Assembly: GCF_040183065.1 (NCBI RefSeq)
Contig: NC_091120.1
Span: 181,892,896-181,956,895 of the forward strand
Direction of reading: 5' to 3'
DNA from: Periplaneta americana
Taxonomy: Eukaryota; Arthropoda; Insecta; Blattodea; Blattidae
Length of the DNA stretch: 64,000 nucleotides
Shown: positions 63,101 through 64,000 of the stretch, piece by piece
Position numbering within the stretch: the first letter of the stretch is position 1
Layout of the letters: the number at the start of each line of letters is the position of its first letter
The notes under the pieces: generated by a model
What the model was told of the DNA's origin: nothing
The model's input: only the letters and a program-made list of their open reading frames with translations
Databases searched by the model: none
Translations under genes and position numbers: made by a program

Positions 63101-64000
63101 TTTTGAAAAAGAATTATAATAACAAGATACAGTACTTCAATTCAATGCTACAAGTGGTCACGCTCTTTCTTATCTACTAGCTGCCAGTGTATTTAAACAT
63201 AAATCTTAAGATCTAGTTATAAAAACAACTTTCTAGTGTTAAATTAAAACCGAGAGGTATATTACTACTATAGGGAAACAACTTAGTAAACTCCGTTGGT
63301 CTGCACATGCGTCAACCTTAAAGAATGACACAATATACTATTCACCTTCTTCTTAATTGTCAACTAATACCTAACCTAAGAATGTGTTACTTACATAAAC
63401 TTTCAATGAAGCAGAATATTTTCGCATTTTTTATACTTAATAATAACTCAAAAAGTAGTAGTCAGATTCTAATAAGGAAAAAAAACATGTTGAAGAGTAT
63501 TGTTTGCAGATTTTTAAGATGTCTGAGTCACCACAATATAACAAATGTAAGACTTCGCAGAATATGGACAAGACAAGTGCATGAAATGTGTTGAGCAAGT
63601 CAAAAATAACAAAGAACAATATTTTTCTAGTGCTAATGTAATAGACAGCGAAACTGACAGAATAATTTCGTTAGGAGAATATTTAACTGATAGCAGTGAT
63701 GCATCAGATGACTTGTCAATCAGCAGCGACAAAGGTTCAGATTAATGGAGGGAAACTCCAACTCTGTCTCCAGCGCAACAGTAAGGTTTAGTAACCTCCT
63801 ACAACAGAGTTTTGCCAGTTGTTAAACAATAGTAACTAGACAGGGCTAGTTCTGAAGATGGCTAACAGTGCAGTCGAAACTAGTCAACTATGGTAATTTA
63901 CCATTTGAAGGGTACACGGGAAAAATGATCAAGGTCCATCAAAAATCGAAATTGAGTTAATAATGTTATCTTATAGTGGAAAGGAAGTACTATCATGCGA
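63101..64000. other. Weakly coding-looking segment and a hairpin motif at the window edge
   Basis: A 64-codon frame without ATG start (63551-63745, plus) ends VIDSETDRIISLGEYLTDSS then DASDDLSISSDKGSD, an acidic Ser/Asp tail. It may be a relic of a mobile-element protein, but the surrounding frame is broken. At 63852-63880 ctgaagatggctaacagtgc then agtcgaaac lies between inverted ctagtt and aactag, the recurrent CTGAAGATG...CGAAAC hairpin. The window ends within this unassigned sequence. Confidence 0.35.

Noticed and set aside
62924-63106. Open frame ending in poly-Asn
   Set aside because: The Asn run is the (AAT)n microsatellite; the rest overlaps a tRNA-like fragment on the other strand.
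63852-63880. Hammerhead ribozyme (CTGANGA ... GAAA)
   Set aside because: The strands before CTGA and after GAAA pair with each other as a simple hairpin, not as separate helices I and III, and no cleavage-site triplet is evident.

Overview
This window looks like a stretch of a large, AT-rich insect genome made almost entirely of transposable-element debris, probably from a cockroach or termite (Blattodea). A Periplaneta-type genome fits best, because the dominant LINE, whose protein ends in a motif like [15 protein letters not shown], is one I associate with that genome. That assignment is from memory and inference, not from a search. There is no bacterial-style gene organisation, no CRISPR array and no complete host gene.

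Candidate host-gene signal is sparse. It consists of a 458-bp exon-like open segment on the minus strand at 18585-19042 with good splice signals at both ends, a GC-rich segment with a strong splice donor at 20709-20835 (minus) that could be an upstream exon, and a 78-codon open segment followed by AATAAA at 59513-59746 (plus).

1-10 kb: LINE fragments of two families (called A and B here), one carrying a nested tRNA-derived SINE, two TIR elements, and a decayed mariner/DUF4817-type transposase. 10-21 kb: a SINE with a perfect 12-bp target duplication, several DNA transposons with clear target duplications (two hAT-like, one Harbinger-like, one TA-type), a large foldback flanked by 180-bp direct repeats and containing (TTAGG)n, and the candidate gene pieces. 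21-25 kb: a LINE 3' end and a tandemly duplicated module (SINE + MITE + ATT-microsatellite). 25-31 kb: a deep nest in which a B LINE is split by two insertions and an A LINE is split by a Harbinger-like transposon (itself hit by another A LINE) and by a foldback. 31-45 kb: hAT, Tc1 and mariner relics, many with recognisable transposase fragments. 45.7-51.6 kb: two satellite arrays, a 38-bp minisatellite and a roughly 60-copy 68-bp satellite with block-duplication structure. 52-57.5 kb: a second copy of the TA-type element now carrying a head-to-head tRNA-like palindrome, a 5-copy 154-bp tandem repeat, a mariner-type element with 121-bp TIRs that keeps only its N-terminal helix-turn-helix region, and a frameshifted LINE. 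57.5-64 kb: further TIR elements, foldbacks and relics.

The window is best read as a stratigraphy of insertions. The retroelements and DNA transposons interrupt one another in an order that can be reconstructed, and several superfamilies are assigned from 2-bp TA, 3-bp, 8-bp and 7-16-bp target duplications visible directly in the sequence. All alignments were made by eye, so element ends may be off by a few bases.
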